DNA of 13,757 bases from Clostridiales bacterium UBA6388 (GTDB lineage Bacteria; Bacillota; Clostridia; Oscillospirales; Oscillospiraceae). This document shows positions 7,287-13,639 of the stretch, one piece after another. Both the position numbers and the translations under genes were made by a program. The notes below the pieces were generated by a model that was not told the DNA's origin, did no database searches, and worked only from the letters and a program-made list of their open reading frames with translations. The stretch lies in the NCBI GenBank assembly GCA_002437575.1, contig DJQK01000057.1:1-13757 (forward strand), given 5' to 3'. Each line of letters opens with the position of its first letter. Within the stretch, counting starts at the first letter, position 1.

Positions 7287-7754
7287 GTGCGTGGCGCAAA
7301 CCATCTCGGCCATCGCATCCGCATTGTCTCGCAGGCCATCCGGCAGGAGATCGGCCGAAAGCTTTTGGATCTCGATCTGACCGGCCAGCAATCGTTTATT
7401 CTCCACTTTCTTTCAGAGCGGCAGGGACAGATCGTCTATCCCAAGGACATCGAGCGCCGCTTCAATCTCACCCACCCCACGGTCTCGGGCCTTTTGCAGC
7501 GGTTAGAAGCCAAAGGCTTTCTCACCTGCACGCCCGACCCGGACGACCGGCGGTATAAGCGCGTAGCGCTCACAAAGCGGGGTCTTGCGTGTCAGGAAGA
7601 AATTTACCGCCACATTCTGGCTATGGAGCAGACCATGACCGCGGGTATGAGCGCGGAGGACGTGGAAACGCTCGCTCGTCTTCTCGACCGCGCGGCCGAA
7701 AATCTCAACGTTTCTCTTAACTACACACCCTGCAAGGAGGATTGCAAGCCATGA
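7287..7754 (+). CDS. MarR-family transcriptional regulator
   Basis: 155 aa from GTG 7287, chosen over ATG 7272 because the only good ribosome site lies between them. Winged helix-turn-helix of the MarR fold: helices around 35-78 including YPKDIERRFNLTHPTVSGLLQRLEAKG, then the wing with DPDDRRYKRVALT (84-96), then dimerisation helices. Dimeric DNA-binding repressor, expected to bind the palindrome at 7233-7265 and control itself and the two ABC genes. The C-terminus ends in CKEDCKP (two cysteines four apart), which might matter for redox or metal response; this is speculation. Its TGA overlaps the ABC1 ATG (ATGA), implying translational coupling. Confidence 0.93.
   Translation: MRGANHLGHRIRIVSQAIRQEIGRKLLDLDLTGQQSFILHFLSERQGQIVYPKDIERRFNLTHPTVSGLLQRLEAKGFLTCTPDPDDRRYKRVALTKRGLACQEEIYRHILAMEQTMTAGMSAEDVETLARLLDRAAENLNVSLNYTPCKEDCKP
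7734..7740 (+). promoter_or_regulatory. Ribosome site that fixes the ABC1 start at ATG 7751
   Basis: AAGGAGG lies 10 bases before ATG 7751. An in-frame TTG at 7742 is only one base away from it and is excluded. Confidence 0.85.
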
Positions 7755-9496
7755 TCAAAAAACTCGCCGGATGTCTCCGGCAATACAAACGCGACACAGT
7801 CCTTACGCCGCTTTTTATGGTTGGCGAGGTCGCCTGCGAGTGCATCATCCCATTGATCACCGCAGATCTGATCAATAACATCCAGACCGGCTGCTCCATG
7901 CAAGTGGTCCTGCGCTTCGGCCTGAAGCTGTTCCTCGTTGCGATGCTGTCTCTGGCGTGCGGCGCGGCGTCCGGCTGGTTCTGCGCGACGGCCTCGTCCG
8001 GCTTTGCCCAGAATCTGCGCCGCAGCCTGTATTATAAGGTGCAGAACTTCTCGTTCGCGAACATCGACCGTTTTTCGACCTCATCTCTTGTCACACGCCT
8101 GACAACCGACGTCTCCAACGTTGAACAGGCGTTCATGATGCTCATCCGGATGGCTGTCCGCGCGCCTATGATGCTGATTTTTGCGACCGTGATGTCCATC
8201 CGCGTCGGCAAGCAGCTGGCCTTTATCTTCGCGGGCATCATTCCCGTGCTTGGCTTTGGTATGTACCTGATGGTCCGAACAGCCACGCCGCTGTTCAAGG
8301 CCGTGTTCAAAAAGTACGACCGGCTCAACAACTCCGTACAGGAGAACGTGCAGGCCATGCGCGTGGTCAAGAGCTTCGTGCGCGAGGACTATGAGACCAA
8401 AAAGTTCACCGCCGCGTCTGACAATGTAAGAGGCGACTTCCTGAAGGCCGAAAAGCTGCTCGCGCTCAACAATCCCCTCATGCTCTTCTGCATCTCGGTC
8501 TGCCGCATTCTCATCAGCTTCTTTGCCGCCAAGCTCATCATCCAGTCCGGCGGCACGTATCTGAACGTCGGTGCGCTCACGAGCATGATCACCTACTCCA
8601 TGCAGATCTTGATGGGCCTTATGATGCTCTCGATGGTCTTCGTCATGATCACGATGGCCTCGGCCTCCGCCAAGCGCATCTGCGAGGTGCTCGATGAAGA
8701 AAGTGACCTCCACAATCCCGAAGCCCCCATTGAAACCGTTCCCAACGGCGATGTGGACTTTGACAACGTCAGCTTCAAGTACTCCGCGACGGCGGAGCGC
8801 ATGGCGCTGGAGAACATCGATCTGCACATCAAATCCGGCCAGACCGTCGGCATCATCGGCGGCACGGGCTCTTCGAAAACGAGCCTGATCCAGCTCATCC
8901 CGCGCCTGTATGACGCGACGGAGGGCACGGTGCGCGTCGGCGGCATCGATGTGAAAAAATACGATCTGGAAGCCCTTCGCAACCAGGTGGCCGTCGTCTT
9001 GCAGAAAAACGTCCTGTTCTCCGGCACGATCAAGGAAAACCTCCGCTGGGGCGATGAAAGCGCGACAGACGAAGACCTTGTGCGCGTCTGCAAGCTGGCG
9101 CAGGCCGACGAGTTCATCCAGACCTTCCCGGACAAGTACGACACCTATATCGAGCAGGGCGGCACGAACGTCTCCGGCGGCCAGAAGCAGCGGCTTTGCA
9201 TCGCCAGAGCCCTTCTCAAAAAGCCGAAGGTGCTGATTTTTGACGATTCGACCTCCGCGGTCGACACCAGGACGGATGCACTCATCCGGCAGGCCCTGCG
9301 CGATGAAATTCCCGACACGACGAAGTTCATCATCGCCCAGCGCATTTCCTCCGTGCAGGAAGCGGATGTGATCGTCGTTCTGGACGATGGCAAGATCGTT
9401 TCGCACGGCACGCACGAAGAGCTTCTCAAAACCAGCACCATTTACAAAGAAGTTTACGATTCCCAGAACAAAGCAGGAGGTGCGCGCAATGGCTAA
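7751..9496 (+). CDS. ABC exporter half-transporter, degenerate-site subunit
   Basis: 581 aa: six-helix exporter membrane domain (about 15-310) followed by the ATPase domain (about 333-575). Motifs: Walker A GGTGSSKT (370-377, Ser375 where Gly is usual), signature VSGGQ (474-478, canonical), Walker B VLIFDD (494-499) with Asp499 at the catalytic Glu position, and Gln530 in place of the switch His. This is the pattern of the degenerate partner in heterodimeric exporters such as BmrCD or TM287/288. Its good signature motif would complete the active site of ABC2. Overlaps marR by 4 bases and ABC2 by 8. Likely exports a drug or other amphipathic compound; the substrate cannot be read. Confidence 0.93.
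   Translation: MIKKLAGCLRQYKRDTVLTPLFMVGEVACECIIPLITADLINNIQTGCSMQVVLRFGLKLFLVAMLSLACGAASGWFCATASSGFAQNLRRSLYYKVQNFSFANIDRFSTSSLVTRLTTDVSNVEQAFMMLIRMAVRAPMMLIFATVMSIRVGKQLAFIFAGIIPVLGFGMYLMVRTATPLFKAVFKKYDRLNNSVQENVQAMRVVKSFVREDYETKKFTAASDNVRGDFLKAEKLLALNNPLMLFCISVCRILISFFAAKLIIQSGGTYLNVGALTSMITYSMQILMGLMMLSMVFVMITMASASAKRICEVLDEESDLHNPEAPIETVPNGDVDFDNVSFKYSATAERMALENIDLHIKSGQTVGIIGGTGSSKTSLIQLIPRLYDATEGTVRVGGIDVKKYDLEALRNQVAVVLQKNVLFSGTIKENLRWGDESATDEDLVRVCKLAQADEFIQTFPDKYDTYIEQGGTNVSGGQKQRLCIARALLKKPKVLIFDDSTSAVDTRTDALIRQALRDEIPDTTKFIIAQRISSVQEADVIVVLDDGKIVSHGTHEELLKTSTIYKEVYDSQNKAGGARNG
9475..9481 (+). promoter_or_regulatory. Ribosome site that fixes the ABC2 start at ATG 9489
   Basis: AGGAGGT inside the end of ABC1, 8 bases before ATG 9489. 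An in-frame ATG at 9387 would add 34 residues of low-complexity shadow sequence and has no comparable site. Confidence 0.85.
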
Positions 9497-11441
9497 CGGT
9501 CCTCACGGAAAAGCCCCCGTCGGCGCAGGCCGCGGCAAAATGGATTTCAAGATCCTGGGCCGGCTCATGAAGCAGATCTTTTCGGACTATCCCGTACACC
9601 TGACGGTCGTTTTCCTCTGCATCGTCTTAAGCGCCATCATCGGCGTAGCCCCGGCGGCGTATATCGAGACGATCACAAGCTATATTGAACAGGGTCTGCA
9701 AAGCGGCTGGGACGCGGTGCTGCCGTCGATTCTGAAGGCGCTCGGCACGATGACCGTACTTTACGTCGTCGCGCTCGTTTTAACGGCCGTTTACACCCAG
9801 CTCATGGCGCACGTCACGCAGGGCTTCCTGCACAAAACGCGTGTGCGGATGTTCTCGACGATGCAGCGCCTGCCGATCTCGTATTTTGACCGCACTGCGC
9901 GCGGCGATATCATGTCCCGCTTCACAAACGACACCGACTCTCTTCGCCAGGTCGTTTCGCAGAGCCTGCCGAACCTGCTGTCCTCTGGCTTAACGGTCGT
10001 CGGCGTGATCTGCATGATGCTCTATTACAGTATGCCCTTGATGGTCATTGTCATTTTGGGCATCGTCTGCATGACGCTGGCCACGAAGAATATCGGCGGC
10101 CAGTCGGCCAAGTATTTCGTCCGTCAGCAGAAATCGCTCGGCAAGGTCGAGGGCTTCGTCGAAGAGATGATGAACGGCCAGAAGGTCGTCAAGGTCTTCT
10201 GCCACGAGGAGGCGGCCAAAAAGGACTTTAACAGGCTCAACGATCAGCTCTTTTTGGACGCGCGGGAAGCCAACCGCTTTGCAAACGTCTTCATGCCGAT
10301 CATGAACAACATCGGAAACCTTCTGTATGTGCTCACCGCATTTGCAGGCGGCCTTCTCATCGCGCTGAACGGCGCAATTCCGAACCTGTCGATCCAGAAC
10401 CTTGTGACGCTCGGAACACTGGCCGCTCCCCTTTCCATCTCCGTCGTTGCGTCGTATCTCGGTATGTGCAAGCAGTTTACGGCGAACGTGTCGCAGGTCT
10501 CCCAGCAGATGAACGCCGTTGCGATGGCCATCGCGGGCGCGGGACGCATCTTTGAGCTTTTGGACCAGCAGCCTGAGAGCGACGAAGGCACCGTCACGCT
10601 CACGTGCTGCCGCGAGGAAAACGGTACGATCACCCCCTGCGCCGAGCGCACGGGCAAATGGGCCTGGCAGCACCGGAAGGACGACGGCACGATGGAATAC
10701 CGGCTTCTGGAAGGCGACGTGCGATTCTTTGACGTGGACTTTGGCTATGTGCCGGGAAAGACGGTGCTGCACGACATTTCGCTCTATGCAAAGCCCGGCC
10801 AGAAGTTGGCCTTTGTCGGCGCGACGGGCGCAGGAAAAACTACGATCACGAACCTCATTAACAGGTTTTATGACATTGCCGACGGCAAGATCCGCTACGA
10901 CGGCATCAACATCAACCACATCAAAAAGGCCGATCTTCGCCATTCGCTTGGTATGGTTTTGCAGGACGTAAACCTCTTCACCGGCACGGTCATGGACAAT
11001 ATCCGCTACGGAAAACTCGACGCGACGGACGACGAGTGCATTGCGGCGGCGAAGCTTGCCAACGCGCACGATTTCATCACCCGCCTTCCCGAGGGCTACA
11101 ACACCATGCTGACCGCGAACGGCGCAAACCTCTCGCAGGGCCAGCGGCAGCTGCTGTCCATCGCCAGAGCGGCGGTAGCGGATCCTCCGGTCATGATCCT
11201 CGATGAAGCGACGTCCTCGATCGACACGCGTACCGAAGCGCTCGTCCAGCGCGGCATGGACGCACTCATGAAGGGCCGCACGGTCTTCGTCATCGCGCAC
11301 CGGCTCTCTACCGTCCAGAATTCCGACGCCATCATGGTGCTCGATCACGGCCACATCATCGAGCGCGGCACACACGACGATCTGATCGCCAAAAAGGGCA
11401 CGTACTACCAGCTCTATACCGGCGCGTTCGAACTTGAATAA
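9489..11441 (+). CDS. ABC exporter half-transporter, consensus-site subunit with linker insertion
   Basis: 650 aa: exporter membrane domain (about 35-345) and ATPase domain (about 408-645). Walker A GATGAGKT (444-451), Walker B VMILDE with Glu573, and switch His604 are all canonical, whereas the signature is LSQGQ (548-552) instead of LSGGQ. This mirrors ABC1, so the heterodimer would have one working and one degenerate ATP site. Between the membrane and ATPase domains there is an extra segment (about 366-407) with a CC pair, another Cys and WAW; similar insertions occur in clostridial members of this family. Start at ATG 9489 with AGGAGGT; 8-base overlap with ABC1. Last gene of the MarR-ABC-ABC operon, followed by a hairpin terminator. 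Confidence 0.93.
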   Translation: MANGPHGKAPVGAGRGKMDFKILGRLMKQIFSDYPVHLTVVFLCIVLSAIIGVAPAAYIETITSYIEQGLQSGWDAVLPSILKALGTMTVLYVVALVLTAVYTQLMAHVTQGFLHKTRVRMFSTMQRLPISYFDRTARGDIMSRFTNDTDSLRQVVSQSLPNLLSSGLTVVGVICMMLYYSMPLMVIVILGIVCMTLATKNIGGQSAKYFVRQQKSLGKVEGFVEEMMNGQKVVKVFCHEEAAKKDFNRLNDQLFLDAREANRFANVFMPIMNNIGNLLYVLTAFAGGLLIALNGAIPNLSIQNLVTLGTLAAPLSISVVASYLGMCKQFTANVSQVSQQMNAVAMAIAGAGRIFELLDQQPESDEGTVTLTCCREENGTITPCAERTGKWAWQHRKDDGTMEYRLLEGDVRFFDVDFGYVPGKTVLHDISLYAKPGQKLAFVGATGAGKTTITNLINRFYDIADGKIRYDGININHIKKADLRHSLGMVLQDVNLFTGTVMDNIRYGKLDATDDECIAAAKLANAHDFITRLPEGYNTMLTANGANLSQGQRQLLSIARAAVADPPVMILDEATSSIDTRTEALVQRGMDALMKGRTVFVIAHRLSTVQNSDAIMVLDHGHIIERGTHDDLIAKKGTYYQLYTGAFELE

Positions 11442-11447
11442 CGAAAC

Positions 11448-11477
11448 AGCCCGGAGAGTCGTTAGATTCTCCGGGCT
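11448..11477. terminator. Terminator between convergent units
   Basis: Thirteen-pair stem (11448-11460 with 11465-11477, one G-T pair), GTTA loop. It begins 6 bases after the ABC2 stop. The T-tract is poor on the plus strand and modest on the minus strand, so it may serve both sides. Confidence 0.65.
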
Positions 11478-11619
11478 TGCTATTGCTCAGGACTTCATGT
11501 AAACTGAGATTGTAAGAAGACAACAGTACGCGGCAAAGCAGGCAATTCCCATGAACCCACAACAGGCACAGCGTACCCCTTCTGCGGCAAGCGCGTCGAC
11601 GGCTGGGACGAGTAACCGC

Positions 11620-12057
11620 TCAATAGCCCCAGTCAACGACCTCCCAGCCTTTATCGTCCTGTGTGCGCACGAGGCGCCATTGCCAGCCGGTGTAGGTATG
11701 GTTCGGGTCAAAGCCGCTGCCGGCAACAGATCCATCCGTCCGGAAGCTCGACTCCAGGATCATCAACTCCTGTCCGTGCTCCTGCCAATAGCGCATGGTT
11801 TCATCCGCATATTTATTTTCGACTTCCGCGTCATACCGGAGCTCCAGCAGCGTGCAGCCCGCAAAGCCCTCGGAAAATTTCTGCTCCGCCGCGTCAAGCG
11901 CCTTTCCGATGGTCTTGTCTCCATAGAGCGCGGAATAGCCGATAACACGATCGACATTTGACACATCCGCTTTTTTCTCCCGCGTTGTCCAAACCGCCGC
12001 GCCGATCAACAGAGCCCCTGCGGCAAGCAGCGCAATCATTCCGTATCTTTTCTTCAT
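11620..12057 (-). CDS. Small secreted or anchored protein, DUF4829-like
   Basis: 145 aa from the ATG at 12057. The N-terminus MKKRYGMIALLAAGALLIGAA is a signal peptide or membrane anchor without a lipobox Cys. The extracytoplasmic domain has YGDKTIGKALDAAEQKF near its start and ends with WQWRLVRTQDDKGWEVVDWGY-like aromatic-rich sequence, the pattern I associate with DUF4829 proteins of Clostridia. Function is unknown. An upstream in-frame ATG at 12090 would add 11 residues, but the GGAAGGAG site lies downstream of it, so 12057 is preferred. No convincing promoter was found upstream. About 130 bases separate the stop from the hairpin at 11448-11477. Family call is from memory of the motif only. 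Confidence 0.7.
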   Translation of the reverse strand: MKKRYGMIALLAAGALLIGAAVWTTREKKADVSNVDRVIGYSALYGDKTIGKALDAAEQKFSEGFAGCTLLELRYDAEVENKYADETMRYWQEHGQELMILESSFRTDGSVAGSGFDPNHTYTGWQWRLVRTQDDKGWEVVDWGY

Positions 12058-12068
12058 CTTGTGCCGCG

Positions 12069-12076
12069 CTCCTTCC
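12069..12076 (-). promoter_or_regulatory. Ribosome site that fixes the DUF4829-like start
   Basis: Minus-strand GGAAGGAG, 11 bases before the ATG at 12057; it lies downstream of the alternative ATG at 12090. Confidence 0.7.
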
Positions 12077-12134
12077 ATCTTTCGTGTCATTTTTTAGTTG
12101 ACATAATTTAGCCTAATTCTTGTTTTTTTGCAGC

Positions 12135-12177
12135 AAAACCCCAGACCCGACGAATTTCACTTCTCCGGGCCTGGGGT
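12135..12177 (-). terminator. Terminator of the trmB operon
   Basis: Hairpin with outer arms ACCCCAG (12138-12144) and CTGGGGT (12171-12177), one mismatch, then CCCG/CGGG. On the minus strand it is followed by TTTT. It lies 16 bases past the stop of the 56-aa gene. Confidence 0.75.
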
Positions 12178-12192
12178 ATTTCATTTCAAACG

Positions 12193-12363
12193 TCAGTCCT
12201 TGTTCCGGCGCAGCAGGCAGACGATCGTCGCGGTGATGGCCGCCACGGCCACGACAGCCGCGCAGACGCCGGCGATGATCATCGTCAGGCTGACCTTTTC
12301 CTCGTTGAACGCGGGCAGATCTTCAAAATCCTCAAAATCGTGCTTGCAGAATACCTTTTTCAT
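12193..12363 (-). CDS. 56-aa single-pass membrane protein coupled to trmB
   Basis: Codons 12363 down to the TGA at 12193-12195 give 56 residues: a charged, acidic N-terminus (KHDFEDFEDLPAFNEEK, 7-23), one strongly hydrophobic segment (about 25-50, ending IVCLL) and a basic tail RRNKD. The positive tail suggests N-out, C-in topology. The ATG overlaps the trmB TGA (ATGA), and a strong AAAGGAG ribosome site 8 bases upstream lies inside the trmB end, so translational coupling is likely. A terminator follows directly. Unrecognised family; function unknown. Coding status is supported by the ribosome site, coupling, coherent membrane topology and the terminator, though not by a search. Confidence 0.75.
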   Translation of the reverse strand: MKKVFCKHDFEDFEDLPAFNEEKVSLTMIIAGVCAAVVAVAAITATIVCLLRRNKD

Positions 12364-13076
12364 ACGTCCTGCTCCTTTCCTTCTTCGTCAATATCGGTAT
12401 CGACCTTTGTTTCCTTCGGCTCTTCCGGACGCGGCTTTTTCGTCACAACGACGGCTTCGACGCGGTTGATGGGTGTGCCGAGGGTGTAAAATTTTTCTTC
12501 GTAGCCCGTCATAATGCCGACCGGGCCGTTTGCGTGCAGATCACGCGTCACATTGCGCAGCTCCAGATAGCAGCTCTCCATTTCCGGAAGGCTCCACTCG
12601 AATAATTTCGCGTTGTCGGTCTTGAAGTGGATCTGACCGCCAAGCTTCAAAACCTTCTTGTATTTTTCGAGAAACGTGTGGTACGTCAATCGGCGCTTGG
12701 CATTTTTCTTCCGCGGCCAGGGGTCACAGAAGTTGATATAGAGCAGATCAATTTCGTCGCTTGCGAAAAACTCGTCGATCCGGTCAGCGTCCAGCGACAC
12801 AAAAAAGACGTTGTGAAGGCCCATCCGCATCGCGCTTTCCATCGCCAGCACCAGTGCGTCCGGCACCTTTTCGATCGCGATGAGCAGCACATCGGGCTCC
12901 TGCGCGGCGGTCTCGACGGTAAATTTTCCCTTACCGCAGCCGACCTCCACCCGAAGCTCCCGGCAGCCTGGCATCAGCTCGCGCCACCTGCCTTTCAGGC
13001 TCTCCGGCTCATGGATCCACACCGGCTCGCACGCGTCCATGCGCGGGGCCAGATTATTGCGTCTTCTCATTCTCAT
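12360..13076 (-). CDS. trmB: tRNA (guanine-N7)-methyltransferase TrmB
   Basis: 238 aa. Makes m7G46 in the variable loop of tRNAs using S-adenosylmethionine, in the cytoplasm. Motifs: SAM-binding VEVGCGKGKF (43-52), acidic IEK (68-70), catalytic NFCDPWPRKKNAKRRLT (115-131), and FKTDN (151-155), followed by TGYEEKF (190-196). The last 25 or so residues (PRPEEPKETKVDTDIDEEG...) form an acidic tail beyond the usual end of the family (about 210-215 aa). Own promoter at 13109-13137; GAGG about 9 bases upstream of the start. The next gene overlaps by 4 bases. It is divergent from the tRNA-Pro locus; that tRNA has a 5-base variable loop beginning AGGCC, compatible with m7G46 modification. Confidence 0.95.
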   Translation of the reverse strand: MRMRRRNNLAPRMDACEPVWIHEPESLKGRWRELMPGCRELRVEVGCGKGKFTVETAAQEPDVLLIAIEKVPDALVLAMESAMRMGLHNVFFVSLDADRIDEFFASDEIDLLYINFCDPWPRKKNAKRRLTYHTFLEKYKKVLKLGGQIHFKTDNAKLFEWSLPEMESCYLELRNVTRDLHANGPVGIMTGYEEKFYTLGTPINRVEAVVVTKKPRPEEPKETKVDTDIDEEGKEQDV

Positions 13077-13108
13077 GGCGTGTGTCCTCGCTTGCTTTTC
13101 TTACAGAA

Positions 13109-13137
13109 AGCATACCACAAAACCGCGAAAAATACAA
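13109..13137 (-). promoter_or_regulatory. Promoter of trmB
   Basis: Minus-strand TTGTAT (complement of 13132-13137), 17-base spacer, TATGCT (complement of 13109-13114), extended -10 TG present. Confidence 0.72.
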
Positions 13138-13149
13138 GCGCCGCTGCTC

Positions 13150-13178
13150 TTGCATTTTCTCCGTTTTTCCGCTATAAT
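13150..13178 (+). promoter_or_regulatory. Promoter of the tRNA-Pro-like RNA locus
   Basis: TTGCAT (13150-13155), exact 17-base spacer, consensus TATAAT (13173-13178). Start of transcription expected near 13185, about 40 bases before the first tRNA-like unit. Confidence 0.82.
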
Positions 13179-13220
13179 AGTCAGCGCCGCAAGTCCCATG
13201 GCAATGCCGGGATCCGCATA

Positions 13221-13263
13221 CATAACCGGGTGTAGCTCAGATGGCAGAGCGCGTGGTTTGGGA
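13221..13263 (+). repeat. Direct repeat of the tRNA-Pro leader and 5' half
   Basis: 13221-13263 equals 13635-13677 except for one base (C13245 against T in the D-loop). The match starts at CATAACC in the leader and ends exactly after the anticodon loop, which marks either a copy event or a functional module border. Confidence 0.9.
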
Positions 13264-13395
13264 GTGCGTGGCGGTATCCAGAACAGTGCAAGGCGAAACG
13301 CCGCAAAGCCTTGTGACACCTGCGTTTGTGGGACTCTACACGATTGGCGAAAGCGGCATAAAAGCGGCTTTGACCAGAGGAATGACCACAGACAG
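13226..13395 (+). ncRNA. Candidate tRNA-Pro-like chimeric small RNA, unit 1
   Basis: Bases 13226-13263 are the 5' half of a tRNA-Pro: acceptor CCGGGTG, TA, D-stem GCTC/GAGC, D-loop AGATGGCA, anticodon strand CGTGG and loop TTTGGGA. With its leader (from 13221) it matches the intact tRNA at 42 of 43 positions. After the loop the sequence turns to GTGCG and a 132-nt element (13264-13395) with no tRNA 3' half. Features of the element: GGCG-AAA-CGCC (13292-13302), a TGTGG/CTACA hairpin (13327-13340), and a conserved tail (13368-13395) with the repeat TGACCAG...TGACCAC. The anticodon strand cannot pair normally; GCGC before the loop region can pair with GTGC after it. Unit 2 repeats this plan at nearly the same length. 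RNA class not recognised. Confidence 0.55.
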
Positions 13396-13403
13396 AAAAC
13401 TCT

Positions 13404-13431
13404 TTGATTTTCCAAGCTGCCGTGGTATAAT
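13404..13431 (+). promoter_or_regulatory. Internal promoter before unit 2
   Basis: TTGATT (13404-13409), 16-base spacer, consensus TATAAT (13426-13431) with TG at 13423. The -10 sits in the loop of CTGCC/GGCAG (13417-13421 with 13432-13436). Unit 2 starts 16 bases after the -10. Confidence 0.68.
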
Positions 13432-13447
13432 GGCAGAAACTGAATAT

Positions 13448-13618
13448 CCGGGTATAGCGAAGTTGGTATCGCGCCTGGTTTGGGAGTGCGGCAGCGTTCA
13501 TCCGACAGGTCAGAGCCAACACGCCCGAACCCCTTGACACACGGGCATTTGCGGGTTTTCCGCATTTTCCGGAATCGCCCGAAAATCCGCCTTTGACCAC
13601 ATGGCTGACTACAGACAG
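13448..13618 (+). ncRNA. Candidate tRNA-Pro-like chimeric small RNA, unit 2
   Basis: Same plan as unit 1 with a different sequence. The tRNA-Pro-like 5' half (13448-13485) has acceptor CCGGGTA, TA, D-stem GCGA/TCGC, D-loop AGTTGGTA, anticodon strand CCTGG and loop TTTGGGA. It then switches at the same point to GTGCG and a 133-nt element (13486-13618). Hairpins: GCCCG/CGGGC (13523-13527 with 13541-13545), TGCGG/CCGCA (13550-13564), and ATTTTCCGG/CCCGAAAAT (13564-13572 with 13578-13586, one mismatch; it shares base 13564 with the previous stem). The tail 13591-13618 is identical to unit 1 at 23 of 28 positions. CGCGC before and GTGCG after the loop can form a five-pair stem with an 11-base loop. 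D-stem and hairpin changes relative to unit 1 are compensatory, which argues for selection on RNA structure. Confidence 0.55.
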
Positions 13619-13639
13619 CGTAACTTCCCAATTTCATAA

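Noticed and set aside
8081..9415. Long minus-strand open frame (444 codons), and a similar one at 9990-11375
   Set aside because: Both lie fully opposite the ABC genes, have His/Arg/Asp-rich shadow composition, no ribosome site and no known motifs.
9387..9488. N-terminal 34-residue extension of ABC2
   Set aside because: It overlaps ABC1 coding sequence, is low in plausibility, and the AGGAGGT site points to ATG 9489.
11487..11735. Minus-strand open frame ending in a Cys-rich hydrophobic stretch, 10 bases before a hairpin
   Set aside because: It overlaps the DUF4829-like gene end, and the short inner start at 11552 has no ribosome site. It could be the remains of a small zinc-ribbon-like protein, but this is not supported. 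I see nothing else in 11478-11619.
12098..12126. Plus-strand TTGACA with 17-base spacing
   Set aside because: The -10 position reads TGTTTT and there is no plus-strand gene downstream.
13101..13637. Open frames on both strands across the tRNA-Pro-like locus
   Set aside because: They cross promoters and tRNA-like sequences, overlap each other, and have no ribosome sites.
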